Assembly (NCBI GenBank): GCA_034508935.3
Contig: CM067451.1
Span: forward strand, 43,930,804-43,994,803
From: Berghia stephanieae
Lineage: Eukaryota > Mollusca > Gastropoda > Nudibranchia > Aeolidiidae
DNA: 64,000 nt
Reading direction: 5' to 3'
Made by a program: the position numbers and the translations under genes. Position 1 is the stretch's first letter, and each line of letters starts with the position of its first letter. The notes under the pieces were generated by a model that was not told the origin of the DNA, made no database searches, and saw only the letters and a list, made by a program, of their open reading frames with translations. This document shows positions 34,386-46,467 of the stretch, piece by piece.

Positions 34386-36608
34386 GAAGAATGGGTATAC
34401 CATCAGCACAGAAAACGGACGAGGTACTGCGCAACGTCATCGACAGGCATGCGCCAAAGACAACTAGAATAATAAATTCCAGGAAACCGTCTCCGTGGTT
34501 TAACCAGAGTGAAAAAACTGCCAAAAGGGAAAAAAGGAATGCAGAGGCATCGTGGAGAAAATCGGGCCTTGAGATTGACCGGCTGATATATATAGCAAAA
34601 AAGCATAAGTATAAAACCACCTGCAAAAGAGCAAAAAGAAACTATTATAACACGAAACTGTCATCAGTGAGGGACACTAAGGAATTTTTCTCTGTTTCAA
34701 AGGAACTTTTAGGGGAAGAAAAGGGCATGTGTCTACCCACTAATATCCCGGTAGAAAAGCAGCCGGATGCATTTTCAGATTTCTTTTCGGGAAAAATATC
34801 GAAAATTCGGAACAATTTGGACCTCGTGCAAAATGAAGATTTAAATTTCCACCCTTTTTCGGGTTCACAGGGATTCTCTTGTTTTAAAGAAACAACTGAA
34901 GAAGAGATTTCTAAAATAATTTTTTCATCTTCCTCGAAGTCATGTGATTTAGATCCTTTACCAACTAATATTTTGAAATTATGTCTTCCTGAATTGATAC
35001 CTTGCATAACTTATATTATAAATCAGTCACTTATCTCAGGACAAGTCCTAGATATCTATAAACATGCAATTGTAAAGCCTCTCATAAAAAGCAAAATCTC
35101 GATGTAAATGACCTTAGTAACTACCGTCCCGTCTCAAATCTGCCATTTCTTTCTAAAATCCTTGAAAAAGTTGTACTCAGACGTCTTTCACAACATCTCC
35201 ATGAAAACAATCTATGGGAAAAATTTCAGTCAGCTTATCGTTCTTACCACAGCACATAAACTGCTCTGTGCTGTGTTGCGAGTGATTTGCTTGATGTTTT
35301 AGATAAAGGTTCTGTTTCTCTTCTGACATTGTTAGACCTTTCGGCGGCGTTTGATACTATTGATCACGGTATTCTCATTAAACGACTTAATATAACTTGT
35401 GGCTTGTCTGGGACTGTCTTGCAGTGGTTTGAATCTTATTTAGATGGCAGAAAGCAATAGGTTATGATTTTAGATAAACTTTCTCGTCAACATACATTGT
35501 CTTTTGGTGTTCCTCAAGGCTCTGTTTTGGGTCCAATTATTTTTGTTTTGTTTACTTCTCCATTATCTAATGTCATCACTGGTCATGGGCTGCGCTATCA
35601 TCTCTATGCAGATGATACGCAACTTTATGCTACTGATAAAACTAAAAATCTCGAAAATATTGTGAAACGTGTGGAAGAATGTGTGACGGATGTAAAAGAG
35701 TGGATTGATGCAAACAAGTTGAAAATGAATGAGTCAAAAACAGAAGTGATGATCGTGGGAAATAGAGGGCAGTTGAAGGTGAATGATGGTCTTGAGGTGT
35801 TGATTGGGGGTGAAAAGATCAAAGTTTCAAAGAATGTGAAAAATTTGGGTGTCTATTTTGATTCAGAAATGAGAATGTCAGCTCACATTTCTGCTCTCTG
35901 TAAATCTTTATACTTTCAATTGAAGAAAATCAGTTCGATCCGTCAGTATATTGCAATTGGAACATGTAAAACATTGGTTGTTTCCCTCATTTTTTCGAAA
36001 CTAGATTATTGTAACTCGCTGCTTGTCAACTTGCCTCAGGCTTCTATTAAACAATTACAACTACTGCAAAACAGTGCAGCAAGATTAGTTTTTGGCAAAA
36101 AAAAATTTGATCATGCAACCCCTTTGTTGGCCTCTCTCCATTGGTTGCCCATTGAAAAGCGCACATATTACAAAGCAGCGTGTCTTGTTTATAAGTGTTT
36201 GGCTGGTATAGGACCGGCATATCTCACAGATCACGTGGTCATGTGTAAATTTGAAAATTACACTTTAAGATCATGTAATGACCAAATGAAAATTGCGGAA
36301 AAAAGATCAAGAACAAAATTTGGTGATAGATCGTTTGCTTGTTTCGGCCCCAAGATTTGGAATGAACTACCACGTGGTCTGAGGGAGTGCAAGTCTTTAC
36401 CTACTTTTAAAAAGAATCTCAAGACACATTTTTACTGTATTTGTTTTTCTTGACTCTATATGAATCCTTGATTTGGCTATGAATTATTATTGTTGTTATT
36501 ATTTTTTTTCACTTAAAATTGATATTTATATTGTAAAGTGCCCAGAGCTTGTGTTTTACACGAGAATGAGCGCTATATAAATGTGTATTATTATTATTAT
36601 TATTATTA
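34386..36608 (+). mobile_element. CR1/L2-group LINE, 5'-truncated
   Basis: Two main frames cover the post-endonuclease linker (from VIDRHAPKTTRIINSRKPSP, 34,391-35,107) and the reverse transcriptase to the C-terminus (35,464-36,453), joined by a frame-changed stretch containing NYRPVSNLPFLSKILEK and LSAAFDTIDH. Motifs: GVPQGSVLGPI, YADDTQLY (catalytic YADD), SKLDYCNSLLVNLP, ASLHWLPI and WNELPRGLR. At least two frameshifts and one in-frame stop break it. The 3' end is GCGCTATATAAATG followed by (ATT)n. The endonuclease is missing. Confidence 0.9.
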
Positions 36609-36865
36609 CAATGGGTCCCTGGCCAACAGCAACATTTAACATGTAGGACGGGACGACATGACGTCTGTTAGGCGACATTACAATTTTTTCGGACAGATAC
36701 AACGCTGTTAACGGCCGGGTACTCATTGTACACATGAGTACGGTGAGAAAAATGTGAGTAAAGAGACTTTTCCAAGCATTCAACTATAACCGAGCGAGGC
36801 TCGAACCCAGGACCTTCCGATCCGAAAGCGAGTGTCATACCACATAGCCGCACGTCTTGTTGTAA
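36608..36865 (-). mobile_element. tRNA-derived SINE, minus strand
   Basis: Head (GTGGTATGACACTCGC, GGGTTCGAGCCTCGC) at the right, body (CGGCCGTTAACAGC) and tail abutting the (TTA)n tail of the LINE. Confidence 0.7.
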
Positions 36866-36904
36866 GTGGTTGTCTGTATTGACAGATATATTAGAAAGAC
36901 ATTT

Positions 36905-37065
36905 GTTACAGTGAATGACGTAATCAGTCGGATGGTGAAAAGGTTTGAACTGAGATATTTAGTGCCAAGTTTAGTTAGAAGGTCAATTTTTAAAATCAAA
37001 AATGAGTCATAAAAGATTAAATCAATCCTTTTTGTACATCTTCAGGAAATATCAAATTCCCCGAC
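36905..37065 (-). repeat. Dispersed repeat family F, copy 2
   Basis: See 21,150-21,325. Confidence 0.75.
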
Positions 37066-37317
37066 CCAAGCAAGACCACCAATCAGTGCGCTAAAGTAAA
37101 GCACAAGTGTGCATATTTCTTTTACATGGGTATAATCTACAAGATACATAAAAAAAATTATGCCTTTTGCGCCACAACATCATAAGATATCGTCGCCGAG
37201 GCATTCCATGAAGGAATATAGATAACTCATCAAACAAGATGTCAGATGTCAACAGGAATCACCCATTTTGTCCAAGTGAGCAAATTGGAGGTTAATAATC
37301 TTGCTCAAGGAAAAAAA

Positions 37318-37400
37318 ACGAAATTGCCTGAAACGGAGCTCGAACCCGGTTCATCCGGACCACAGTGCAATGCCTTAACGACTCGGCCACTTCGCCCCCC
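37318..37400 (-). mobile_element. tRNA-Ser/Leu-like SINE head
   Basis: The minus strand reads GAAGTGGCCGAGTCGTTAAG and GGGTTCGAGCTCC. The long variable-arm layout suggests a Ser/Leu tRNA origin. The flanks do not form an acceptor stem, so it is not a functional tRNA gene. Confidence 0.6.
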
Positions 37401-37546
37401 ACATACATATCTTAACAAAAATCAACAATATAATATGATATCCTTATCATTTGGTTACTATTTACCTACAGTTATACGAGCTTCAAACTTTTCATAACAT
37501 TCTATAATGTATGAATGTGATGAATGATGTGCATAAGATTAGTACC

Positions 37547-37735
37547 GAATACAACATGCGGCTATGTTGTCTTGTGGTATGTCACTCGCTTTCGGATCGG
37601 AAGGTCTTGGGTTCGAGCCTAACGCGCACGGCGTATAGTTGAGTCCTTGGAAAAGACTCTTTATTCACATTCTCTCATCGTACTCAGGTGTAAAATGAGT
37701 ACCTGGCCGTTAACAGCGTTGTCTCTGTCGAAGTT
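37547..37735 (+). mobile_element. tRNA-derived SINE, same family
   Basis: GCGGCTATGTTGTCTTGTGG and GGGTTCGAGCC, then GTACCTGGCCGTTAAC; interrupted at the right by family B. Confidence 0.7.
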
Positions 37736-38100
37736 GTGAGTTGTCGTTAGTAGGGCTCAAGGAAACAAGTTATTTCATTGGTTGAACTATAGATAGAATG
37801 CGCTTGGCCAAGGAGTTCACAACATTGCCATCCGGACGTATAACGGACCAACACACAAACTCTGTGTAACCATGAACTTTTATAGTCTGGTTAATACAGT
37901 TTAGTGAGAACAACTCACAAACGCGGATGGCAAAAACAATAACAAAGGCCTGAGTGACGTCATCTGCATACTATCTATTGAATACAACTCACGATTTGTT
38001 TTCTTTTGTGGCCAAAGACTGGTCTTTTGACGTCATTTAATTTTTGTCAGTGTCAAGGTATAATTTACGATGGCTACGGTTACAGGCAACGTAGCCATCG
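37730..38100. mobile_element. MITE family B copy, split by family A
   Basis: Left part ends GTTGAACTA, right part resumes TTGAATACAACTCACG and ends in GGCTACGGTTACAGG. Confidence 0.75.
37788..37978 (+). mobile_element. MITE family A copy inside family B, with empty site
   Basis: Interrupts GGTTGAACTATTGAATAC of a family B element. Uninterrupted versions occur near 14,878 and 38,640, confirming the boundaries and the TA target. Confidence 0.9.
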
Positions 38101-38106
38101 TTAACA

Positions 38107-38299
38107 TATAGATAGTATGCGCTTGGCTCAGAAGCTCATAACATTGCCATCCGGAAGTATAACGAACCAACACACAAAACTGTGTGTAACCTGACCGTTT
38201 ATAGTCTGGTTAATACAGTTTAGTGAGCATTACTCATAAACGCGGATTGCAAAAAACAATAACAAAGACCTGAGTGACGTCATCTTCGAACTATCTATA
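38107..38299 (+). mobile_element. MITE family A copy inside family B terminal repeat
   Basis: Lies between GTTAACATA and AGCCTGGTAC of the B end sequence. Confidence 0.85.
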
Positions 38300-38334
38300 G
38301 CCTGGTACTAGAACCGTAGCCATTGTTAACATAT

Positions 38335-38525
38335 TATAGATAGAATGCGCTTGGCCAAGGAGTTCACAACATTGCCATCCGGAAGTATAACGGACCAACA
38401 CACAAACTCTGTCTAACCATGAACTTTTATAGTCTGGTTAATACAGTTTAGTGAGAACAACTCACAAACGCGGATGGCAAAAACAATAACAAAGGCCTGA
38501 GTGACGTCATCTGGATACTATCTAT
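38335..38525 (+). mobile_element. MITE family A copy inside family B terminal repeat
   Basis: Lies between GTTAACATAT and AGCCTGATACTAG, the same position as the copy 36 bp before it, so the same insertion was probably duplicated with its host repeat. Confidence 0.85.
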
Positions 38526-38970
38526 AGCCTGATACTAGAACCCTCTAGGACTGGCAGTTTGATGTCATTTTTTTAGGTTTGTGTAGCGTCTAGTGAGTTG
38601 TCGTTAGTAGAGCTCAAGGAAACAAGTTATTTCATTGGTTGTACTATTGAATACAACTCACGATTTGTTTTCTTTTCTGGCAAAAGACTGGCATTTTGAC
38701 GTCATTTTTTGGTCAGTGTCAGGCTACAACTTTACGATGGCTACGCACTGAGACCAAAAAGGACTGGTCTTTTGACGTCATTATTTGGTTTTTGCACCGC
38801 TTAGTGTGTTGTCGTTTGTAGTGCTCATGGAAACAAGTGGTCCTATTGGTTGAACTATTGAATAATACAACTCACGATTTGTTTTCTTTTGTGGCCAAAG
38901 ACTGGTCTTTTGACGTCATTTTATTTCTGTCAGTGTCAGGCTATAACTTTACGAAGGCTACGGTTACACT
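38526..38970. mobile_element. Two abutting MITE family B copies
   Basis: The first runs to about 38,748 (ACGATGGCTACG), the second from ACTGAGACCAAAAAGG to GAAGGCTACGG. Both carry two GACGTCA sites about 150 bp apart. Confidence 0.75.
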
Positions 38971-39046
38971 ACACGCAGTAGGAAAATGGCAGCGGCCATG
39001 TTGATTTATCTCGTTCTATTTTTCCTTGAACATCAACAAAAAAGGC

Positions 39047-39081
<35 letters not shown>

Positions 39082-39083
39082 AT
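39047..39083. repeat. (CAA)n
   Basis: About 12 units. Confidence 0.9.
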
Positions 39084-39299
39084 AAACGACACAGATTTTA
39101 CTGATAATTTTGAGCTTTTCTGTCTATTTTATTTTCAAACTTGTCGTTGAATTTAGTAAGAAAAAAAGTACATCGGCACAACACACACAAACATTGTGTT
39201 GTATTTGGACATGGCTTCAACTGTTTTTTTAACACATTGGACCAATTTCCTCCATTGGTTGGTGCTGACCTCTGACATTCACAGAACGTCTGACCTGAT

Positions 39300-39512
39300 G
39301 GTATAGAAAGAACAAAAGTGACGTCACTCAGCTCTCTGTTACTGTTTTTAGCCATCCATTTTTATGAATAATTTTGTATTTTTGTATTAAATGTTAGTAT
39401 TAAATTGTATTAATCATACTATAAACGTTTAAGGATACACATAATTCTGTGTTTTCGTAAGTAACATCCGGCTGGTGGATGTTATGAGTATTTATCATAA
39501 ACGCATAGCATC
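39300..39512 (-). mobile_element. Old, degenerate MITE family A copy
   Basis: AAGTGACGTCACTCAGC and AACATCCGGCTGGTGG are recognisable; a duplicated ATTTTTGTATTAAATG stretch lies inside. Confidence 0.6.
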
Positions 39513-39591
39513 AATATTTTTTTAGGAAAATATCAAATTAAGAAATTAAGGAACGGGCAGGTCTGAGGTTCGATCCCCAGTCGGTTCTTCA

Positions 39592-39790
39592 TATAGATAG
39601 TGTGCGCTTGGCTAAGAAGCTCACAACATTGCAATCCGGAAGTATTTCGAACCAACACACAAAGTTATGTGTAACCATAAACGTTTATAGTCTGGTTAAT
39701 ACAGTTTGTTGAGAATTACTCATAAACGCGGATGGCAAAAAAAAGAAACAATAACAAAGACTCTATTGACGTCATCTACTTTCTATCTAT
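39592..39790 (+). mobile_element. MITE family A copy
   Basis: Complete, from ATAGATAGTGTGCGCTTGG to CTTTCTATCTAT, just before the 660-bp array. Confidence 0.8.
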
Positions 39791-40341
39791 ATTTCGTTGA
39801 ACAACAAAATAGCGACGAAAACAACAATAAAAATAACACACTTTTCATGTTTATCTGACAGGATTTCAGCTTTTATCTGTCATTTATTTTCAAAGTTGTT
39901 CTTGAATTTATAACGGCAAAAACAACAAAAAAAAACAGAAAAAGAATAGAAACACATAAGTAGCCAAGACTTCTATATCACAAAATGTATTGTTTTGTTG
40001 TTTTGTTTTGTTTTTTGTTTTTTATTGGGTTTTTTTGTTTGTTTGTTTGTTTGTTTTTTGTACAAACGCTTCAATTTCTTTCTTGTTATTTTGTTTTAAC
40101 AAAAAGGACATTTATTTTTCTCCATTGGTTCGTCTTGACCCCCGACATTTTCAGCACGTTTCACCTGCAAGTAAAGATAGAATGAAATTGGCGTCATTCC
40201 AGTCTTTGTTATTGTTTTTTGCCATCGGCATACGATCTATATGAAAAGAAAAAATAAAGATCACAAAAGGAGATGGTTATAAATACATACAGATAATATG
40301 CGCTTGGCTAAGAAGCTCACGTCATTGCCATCAGGATGTAT

Positions 40342-40590
40342 AACCGTAGCCATTGTTATGTTATAGCCTGATACTGAAATCCAAAAGGACTGGCAGTTTG
40401 ACGTCATTATTTGGTTTTTGCACCGCCTAGTGAGTTGTCGTTAGTAGAGCTCATGGAAACAAGTTATTTCATTGGTTGAACTATTGAATATAACTCACGA
40501 TTTGTTTTCTTTTGTGGCAAAAGACTGGCATTTTGACGTCATTTTTTGGTCAGTATCAGGCCATAACTTTACGAAGGCCACGGTATAACG
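40342..40590. mobile_element. MITE family B copy
   Basis: Bounded by ACCGTAGCCATTG and AAGGCCACGGT, with TTTGACGTCATTATTTGG and TTTTGACGTCATTTTTTGG inside. Confidence 0.75.
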
Positions 40591-40620
40591 GACCAACACA
40601 AAAACATATGTGTAACCGTT

Positions 40621-40812
40621 TATAGATAGAATGCGCTTGGCCAATGTGTTCACAACATTGCCATCCGGAAGTATAACGGACCAACACACAAACTCTGTGT
40701 AACCATGAACTTTTATAGTCTGGTTAATACAGTTTAGTGAGAACAACTCACAAACGCGGATGGCAAAAACAATAACAAAGGCCTGAGTGACGTCATCTTC
40801 GAACTATCTATA
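40621..40812 (+). mobile_element. MITE family A copy
   Basis: Complete; inserted within another family A fragment (40,585-40,620 and 40,811-40,912), as the interrupted words TTTATAG and TAGTCTGG show. Confidence 0.8.
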
Positions 40813-42997
40813 GTCTGGTTAATACAGTTTGTTGAGAATTACTCATAAACGCGGATGGCAACAAAAAAAACATAACAAAGACCCGAGTGACGTCAATTTC
40901 GTTCTATCTATGTTTCGTTGAACAACAAAAGAGCAATGAAAACAACAATAAAAATAACACACATTTCATGTTTATATGACAGGATTTCAGCTTTTATCTG
41001 TCATTTATTTTCAAAGTTGTTCTTGAATTTATAACGACCGAAAAAAAAACGAGAAAAAGAAGAAACACACGAGTAACCATGACTTCTACATCACAAAATG
41101 TATTGTTTTTGTGTGTGTTCTATTTTGTTGTACAAGTGCTTCAATTTCTTTCTTGTTATTTTGTTCTAACAAACAGGACATTTTTTTTCTCCATTGGTTC
41201 GTCTTGACCCCCGACATTTTCAGCACGTTTCACCTGCAAGTATAGATAGAATGAAATTGACGTCATTCGGGTCTTTGTTATTGTTTTTTGCCATCGGCAT
41301 ACTATCTACATCAAAAAAAAGGTTCACACAAGGAGCTTGTTTTAAATACGGACACTATCACCAAACAGATAATATGCGCTTGGCTAAGAAGCTAACAACA
41401 TTGCCATCCGGAAGTATGACGGACCAACACACAAACAAACCTATGTAAAACCATGAACGTTTATAGTCTGGTTAATACAGTTTGTTGAGAATTACTCATA
41501 AACGCGAATGGCAACAACAATAACATAACAAAGACCCGAGTGACGTCATCTAAGTTCTATCTATATTTCATTGAACAACAAAAGAGCGACGAAAACAAGA
41601 ATAAAAATAACACACTTTTCATGTTTATATGACAGGATTTCAGCTTTTATCTGTCATTTATTTTCAAAGTTGATCTTGAATTTATAACGACCAAAAAAAA
41701 AACGAGAAAAAGAAGAATATCACGAGTAACCATGACTTCTATATCACAAAATGTATTGTTTTTGTGTTTTTCGTTTGTTTGTTTTTTGTTTGTTTGTTTG
41801 TTTTATTTTTGTACAAGTGCTTCAATTTCTTTCTTGTTATTTTGTTCTAACAAACAGGACATTTATTTTTCTCCATTGGTTCGTCTTGACCCCCGATATT
41901 TTCAGCACGTTTCACCTGCAAGTATAGATAGAATTAAATTGACGTCATTCCAGTCTTTGTTATTGTTTATTGCCATCGGCATACTATCTACATGAAAAAA
42001 AAGTTCACACAAGGAGCTTGTTTTAAATACGGACACTATCACCAAACAGATAATATGCGCTTGGCTAAGAAGCTCACAACATTGCCGTCCGGAAGTATAA
42101 CGGACCAACACACAAACAAACCTATGTAAAACCATGAACGTTTATAGTCTGGTTAATACAGTTTGTTGAGAATTACTCATAAACGCGAATGGCAACAAAA
42201 AAAACATAACAAAGACCCGAGTGACGTCAGATAAAGTTCTATCTATGTTTCATTGAACAACAAAAGAGCGACGAAAACAACAATAAAAATAACACACTTT
42301 TCATGTTTATATGACAGGATTTCAGCTTTTATCTGTCATTTATTTTCAAAGTTGATCTTGAATTTATAACGACCAAAAAAAAAAACGAGAAAAAGAAGAA
42401 TCACACGAGTAACCATGACTTCTATATCACAAAATGTATTGTTTTTTGTGTTTTTCGTTTGTTTTGTTTTTTGTTTGTTTGTTTGTTTTATTTTTGTACA
42501 AGTGCTTCAATTTCTTTCTTGTTATTTTGTTCTAACAAACAGGACATTTATTTTTCACCATTGGTTCGTCTTGACTCCCGACATTTTCAGCACGTTTCAC
42601 CTGCAAGTATAGATAGAATGAAATTAACGTCATTCGGGTCTTTGTTATTGTTTTTTGCCATCCGCATACGATCTATATGAATTTTTTTTAAAGTTCACAC
42701 AAGGAGCTTGTTTTAAATACGCACACTATCACCAATAGATAATATGCGCTTGGCTAAGGAGCTCACAACATTGGCATCCGGAAGTATAACAGACCAAAAC
42801 ACAAAATTGTGTAACCATTAACTTATATAGTCTGGTTAATACAGTTAATTGAGAATTACTCATAAACGCGAATGGCAAAAAAAAAAGAAAGAAACAATAA
42901 CAAAGACGGGATTGACGTCAACTTCGTTCTATCTATATTTCGTTGAACAGCAAAAGAGCAACGAAAACAACAATAGAAATAACACACATTTCATGTT

Positions 42998-43189
42998 TAT
43001 AGATAGTATGCAGATGACGTCACTCAGGCCTTTGTTATTGTTTTTGCCATCCGCGTTTGTGAGTTGTTCTCACTAAACTGTATTAACCAGACTATAAAAG
43101 TTCATGGTTACACAGAGTTTGTGTGTTGGTCCGTTATACTTCCGGATGGCAATGTTGTGAACTCCTTGGCCAAGCGCATTCTATCTATA
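42998..43189 (-). mobile_element. MITE family A copy interrupting the 660-bp repeat
   Basis: Splits CATGTTTATATGACAGGATT; uninterrupted versions stand at about 40,968, 41,624 and 42,304, giving another empty site. Confidence 0.9.
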
Positions 43190-43586
43190 TGACAGGATTT
43201 CAGCTTTAATCTGTCATTTATTTTCAAAGTTGATCTTGAATTTATAACGACAAAAAAAAAGAAACAGAGAAAGAAAAAAAAAATGAGTAGCCATGACTTC
43301 TATATCACAAAAATGTATTGCTTTGTTGTTTTTTTTTTTTTGTTGTTTTTTTTTTTTTTTGTTGTTTTGTTTTTTGTTTGTTTGTTTGTTTTATTTTTGT
43401 ACAAGTGCTAAATTTATTTCTTGTTATTTTGTTTTAACAAACAGGGCATTTATTTTTCTCCATTGGTTCGTCTTGACCCCGACATTTTCAGCACGTTTCA
43501 CCTGCAAGTATAGATAGAATGAAATTGACGTCATTTGTTATCGTTTTTTTTGCCATTCGCGTTTATGAGTAATTCTCACTTAACTG

Positions 43587-43782
43587 TATAGATAGTATGC
43601 GCTTGGCTAAGAAGCTCATAACATTGCCATCCGGAAGTGTGACGGACCAACACACAAAACTGTGTGTATCCATGAACGTTTATTGTCGGGTTAATACAGT
43701 TCAGTGAGCATTACTCATAAACGCGGATGGCAAAAAACAATTACAAAGACACGAGTGACGTCATCTTCAAACTATCTATAAA
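43587..43782 (+). mobile_element. MITE family A copy
   Basis: Complete, from ATAGATAGTATGCGC to AACTATCTATA; its left end overlaps a short family A piece (43,508-43,588). Confidence 0.8.
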
Positions 43783-43789
43783 TCAGACT

Positions 43790-44423
43790 GAAGCCATCGT
43801 TAACTTATCGCCTGACACTGACCAAAAATGACGTCAAAATGCCAGTCTTTGGACACAAAAGAAAATACTTTCGTGAATTGTAGTTCAACCAATGGAACCA
43901 CTTGTTTCCATGAGCACTACTAACGACAACTCTCTAGGCGGTGCAAAAACCAAAAAATGACGTCAAAATGTCAGTCTTTTTGGGTTTCAGTGTCAGGCTA
44001 TAACATAACGATGGCTACGCTTACACTGAAATCCAAAAAGACTGGCATTTTGACGTCATTATTTGGTTTTTGCACCGCCTAGTGAGTTGTCGTTTGTAGT
44101 GCTCATGGAAACAAGTGGTTCCATTGGTTGAACTATTGAATACAACTCACGATTTGTTTTCTTTTGTGGCAAAAGACTGGCATTTTGACGTCATTTTTTT
44201 GTCAGTGCCAGGCTATAAATTTACGATGGCTACGCATTGACTAAAAATAATGACGTCAAAAGGCAAATCTTTGGCCACAAAAGAAAACAAATCGTGAGTT
44301 GTATTCAATAGGTCAACCAATGAAATGACTTGTTTCCTTGAGAACTACTAACGACACTAGACGCTGCACAAACCTAAAAAAAAAAGACTTCAAACTATAA
44401 GTCCGAGAGGGTTCTAGTGTCAG
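43790..44423. mobile_element. Three abutting MITE family B copies
   Basis: Junctions lie near 44,022 (GGCTACGCTTACACTG) and 44,232 (GGCTACGCATTGAC). Orientation alternates between neighbours. Confidence 0.75.
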
Positions 44424-44617
44424 GCTATAGATAGTATGCGCTTGGCTAAGAAGCTCATAACATTGCCATCCGGAAGTATAAGGGACCAACACACAAAACT
44501 GTGTGTATCCATGAACGTTTATAGTCAGGTTAATACAGTTCAGTGAGCATTACTCATAAACGCGGATGGCAAAAAACAATAACAAAGACACGAGTGACGT
44601 CATCTTCGAACTATCAA
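44424..44617 (+). mobile_element. MITE family A copy
   Basis: Complete; begins directly after GTGTCAGGC, the end of a family B element. Confidence 0.85.
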
Positions 44618-44806
44618 TAGATAGAATGCGCTTGGCCAAGGAGTTCACAACATTGCCATCCGGAAGTATAACGGACCAACACACAAACTCTGTGTAACCA
44701 TGAACTTTTATAGTCTGGTTAATACAGTTTAGTGAGAACAACTCACAAACGCGGATGGCAAAAACAATAACAAAGGCCTGAGTGACGTCATCTGCATACT
44801 ATCTAT
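44618..44806 (+). mobile_element. MITE family A copy, adjacent to the previous one
   Basis: Complete. It shares the terminal ATAGATAG with its neighbours on both sides, which suggests insertion into the TA-rich end of an existing copy. Confidence 0.85.
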
Positions 44807-44966
44807 AGATAGAATGTAGTTGACGTCACTCTGGTCTTTGTTATTGTTTTTTTGCCATCAACGGTTATGAGTGATACTCACTAAACGGTATTATCCAGAC
44901 TATAAAAGTTCATGATTACACATCGTTTTATGTGTTGGTCCGTTATACTTCCGGATGGCAATGTGG
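44805..44966 (-). mobile_element. MITE family A, right-truncated
   Basis: Starts TAGATAGAATGTAGTTGACG and breaks at GGATGGCAATGTGG, followed by a fragment of the SINE body. Confidence 0.75.
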
Positions 44967-45125
44967 ACAGAGACAATATTGTCTTCTGGCACTTTCCTAC
45001 TCACTTCATCTCTTGTTGTTACCAACATAAGTGCTTGATCCACTCACTTTTCTGAATTAAAAATTCACCCTATGCTTCGATGGACACTTTTCTCTTTGCT
45101 AGAAGATGTGAACTATAGCAATTTG

Positions 45126-45173
<48 letters not shown>

Positions 45174-45187
45174 ACCCACACATACAA
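45126..45187. repeat. (CA)n
   Basis: About 25 units. Confidence 0.9.
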
Positions 45188-45225
45188 GAGAAGTCATCCA
45201 GACTTAACACTTACATTCAACATCC

Positions 45226-45535
45226 CAGCCCAATAGGCTCCAACAGTCGTGACGTCACTTTCCTCGTAATGACGTATAGTAACTTAGTAACTGGTTCTAA
45301 AATATCGGGACAATGGCGGACACCCTTATGAAATACTTCTCCGACGAGCATAAAAGTGTATCCAGAGGAGTAAAAATATAAATCTGATCATGTTTTGACT
45401 TTTATATATTCTGATCACCATGACATGTGAAAAAGTTCTAGCCAGCAGGAAGAATAAAAAGTATCGATTTGCTTTGTTTAGAACCGCGTTGCTAGTTGCT
45501 AGGCGATCGTGACTATTGAATTCCTATTATAATCA
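45226..45535 (+). mobile_element. MITE family C copy
   Basis: Complete, with CGTGACGTCACTTTCC near its left end; the ORF is broken after SVSRG. Confidence 0.75.
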
Positions 45536-45913
45536 ACGAACAAGAATTACAAAAAACATGGTTAGTGGATATTGCGCTATATAAATGCTCAAGTTTTTCA
45601 TCTTCATGTTTCTAGCTATTAGTGCTAAGCTTTTAAGTAACATACTCACATCATCCGCCAGCCAAATTAATATACCGACACATAAAACTGTATGATTGAT
45701 ATAATTTAGTCCGAACTTATCATTCGCAGGTTGTGAGTGACGTCAACTTCGTTCCCTCTATGTCTTATTGACAAGAAAATTGCAAATTCGGGATGGAACT
45801 TAAGCAGTTGAAGGTCTAAGGTGGCTGCGCTTGCTAAATATACACAATTCAATATTTCCTGTATGACTGATATAACGAGTAAATATGAAAGATTGTTTAT
45901 TTATCAATGTTAA

Positions 45914-46186
45914 TTAACCTTCTCCTCACCAACTATAGGAAAATCGTCACATACGTTACGATACAACCAACATTTTTCTTATTCAAATTTCTCTTGTACA
46001 TCATAAAATTTAAAGAAAATGAACACAGTGTGTTGTAGATAAATAAAGCATGTTTTGCTAGAGAAATTATTTATCGCAAGAACTTATTGCTATTGTGTTT
46101 GAGTGATAAAAAATTCTATTTTGGTGTTAGTTGGGTGTGAAGTTTTTGGGAAAAATCCTGAAAATGGCTGGTAAGGAGAGAGTTAA
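45914..46186. mobile_element. TTAA-flanked MITE, copy 4, in the intron of secreted-protein paralogue 2
   Basis: TTAACCTTCTCCTCACC … GGTAAGGAGAGAGTTAA. It is independent of the segmental units. Half-copies lie at 31,230-31,316, 52,405-52,500 and 54,920-54,987. Confidence 0.8.
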
Positions 46187-46212
46187 ATAAGTAATATCTA
46201 CCATGTACTTAC

Positions 46213-46338
46213 TCTATTCATCGGTTGATCGGGATTACCAGGACTTTCTACAAGTCCCAAAGCATCTCCGGCTTCCGAAGACTCAGGTGGATGGACCAAG
46301 AAGACCACCAGAAGCAGGAGGCAAAGTCTCTTCATCAT
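46213..46338 (-). CDS. Exon 1 of small secreted-protein precursor (paralogue 2)
   Basis: On the minus strand ATGATGAAGAGAC begins 42 codons: MMKRLCLLLLVVFLVHPP, then ESSEAGDALGLVESP and GNPDQPMNR, ending AGA|GTAAGT (phase 0). The signal peptide is clear. Compared with 56493-56615, the ends align (MMK.LCL… and PM.R|GTAAGT) while the middle has diverged, as expected for paralogues rather than an assembly copy. A TATA box lies about 125 bp upstream at 46,461-46,467. A TTAA-flanked MITE sits in the intron 20 bp past the donor (45,914-46,186). No second exon could be recognised downstream. Confidence 0.65.
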
Positions 46339-46460
46339 TTTTTTAGATCGGAAAAATTGATCAGCAATCTTGCTGGAGCGAGAGCGGTTACTAAATCACG
46401 GTGTATTAATACACGTCCTGTATGTGGGTTTGGTTTGCAGTTGGTGTGGCATGCGTCATG

Positions 46461-46467
46461 TTATATA
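46461..46467 (-). promoter_or_regulatory. TATA box of secreted-protein paralogue 2
   Basis: GGCTATATAACATG on the minus strand, about 125 bp upstream of the ATG at 46338; its placement parallels that of paralogue 1. Confidence 0.4.

Larger units (their letters stand above)
39789..43590 (+). repeat. Higher-order tandem array, ~660-690-bp units
   Basis: Each unit starts near TTTCRTTGAACAACAAAAG (39,789; 40,913; 41,571; 42,246; 42,937), runs through a GTTTGTTTGTTTG stretch and CGTCTTGACCCCCGACATT, and carries two family A pieces: a ~70-bp internally deleted one (40,170; 41,240; 41,922; 42,606; 43,508) and a full one. Spacing is 658-691 bp except for the first unit, which is enlarged by B and A insertions. 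Diverged single units lie at 33,490-33,850 and 39,000-39,300, outside the array. Confidence 0.85.

Noticed and set aside
37318-37400. Possible tRNA-Ser/Leu gene on the minus strand
   Set aside because: The acceptor stem is not supported and the discriminator region is replaced by repeat sequence.
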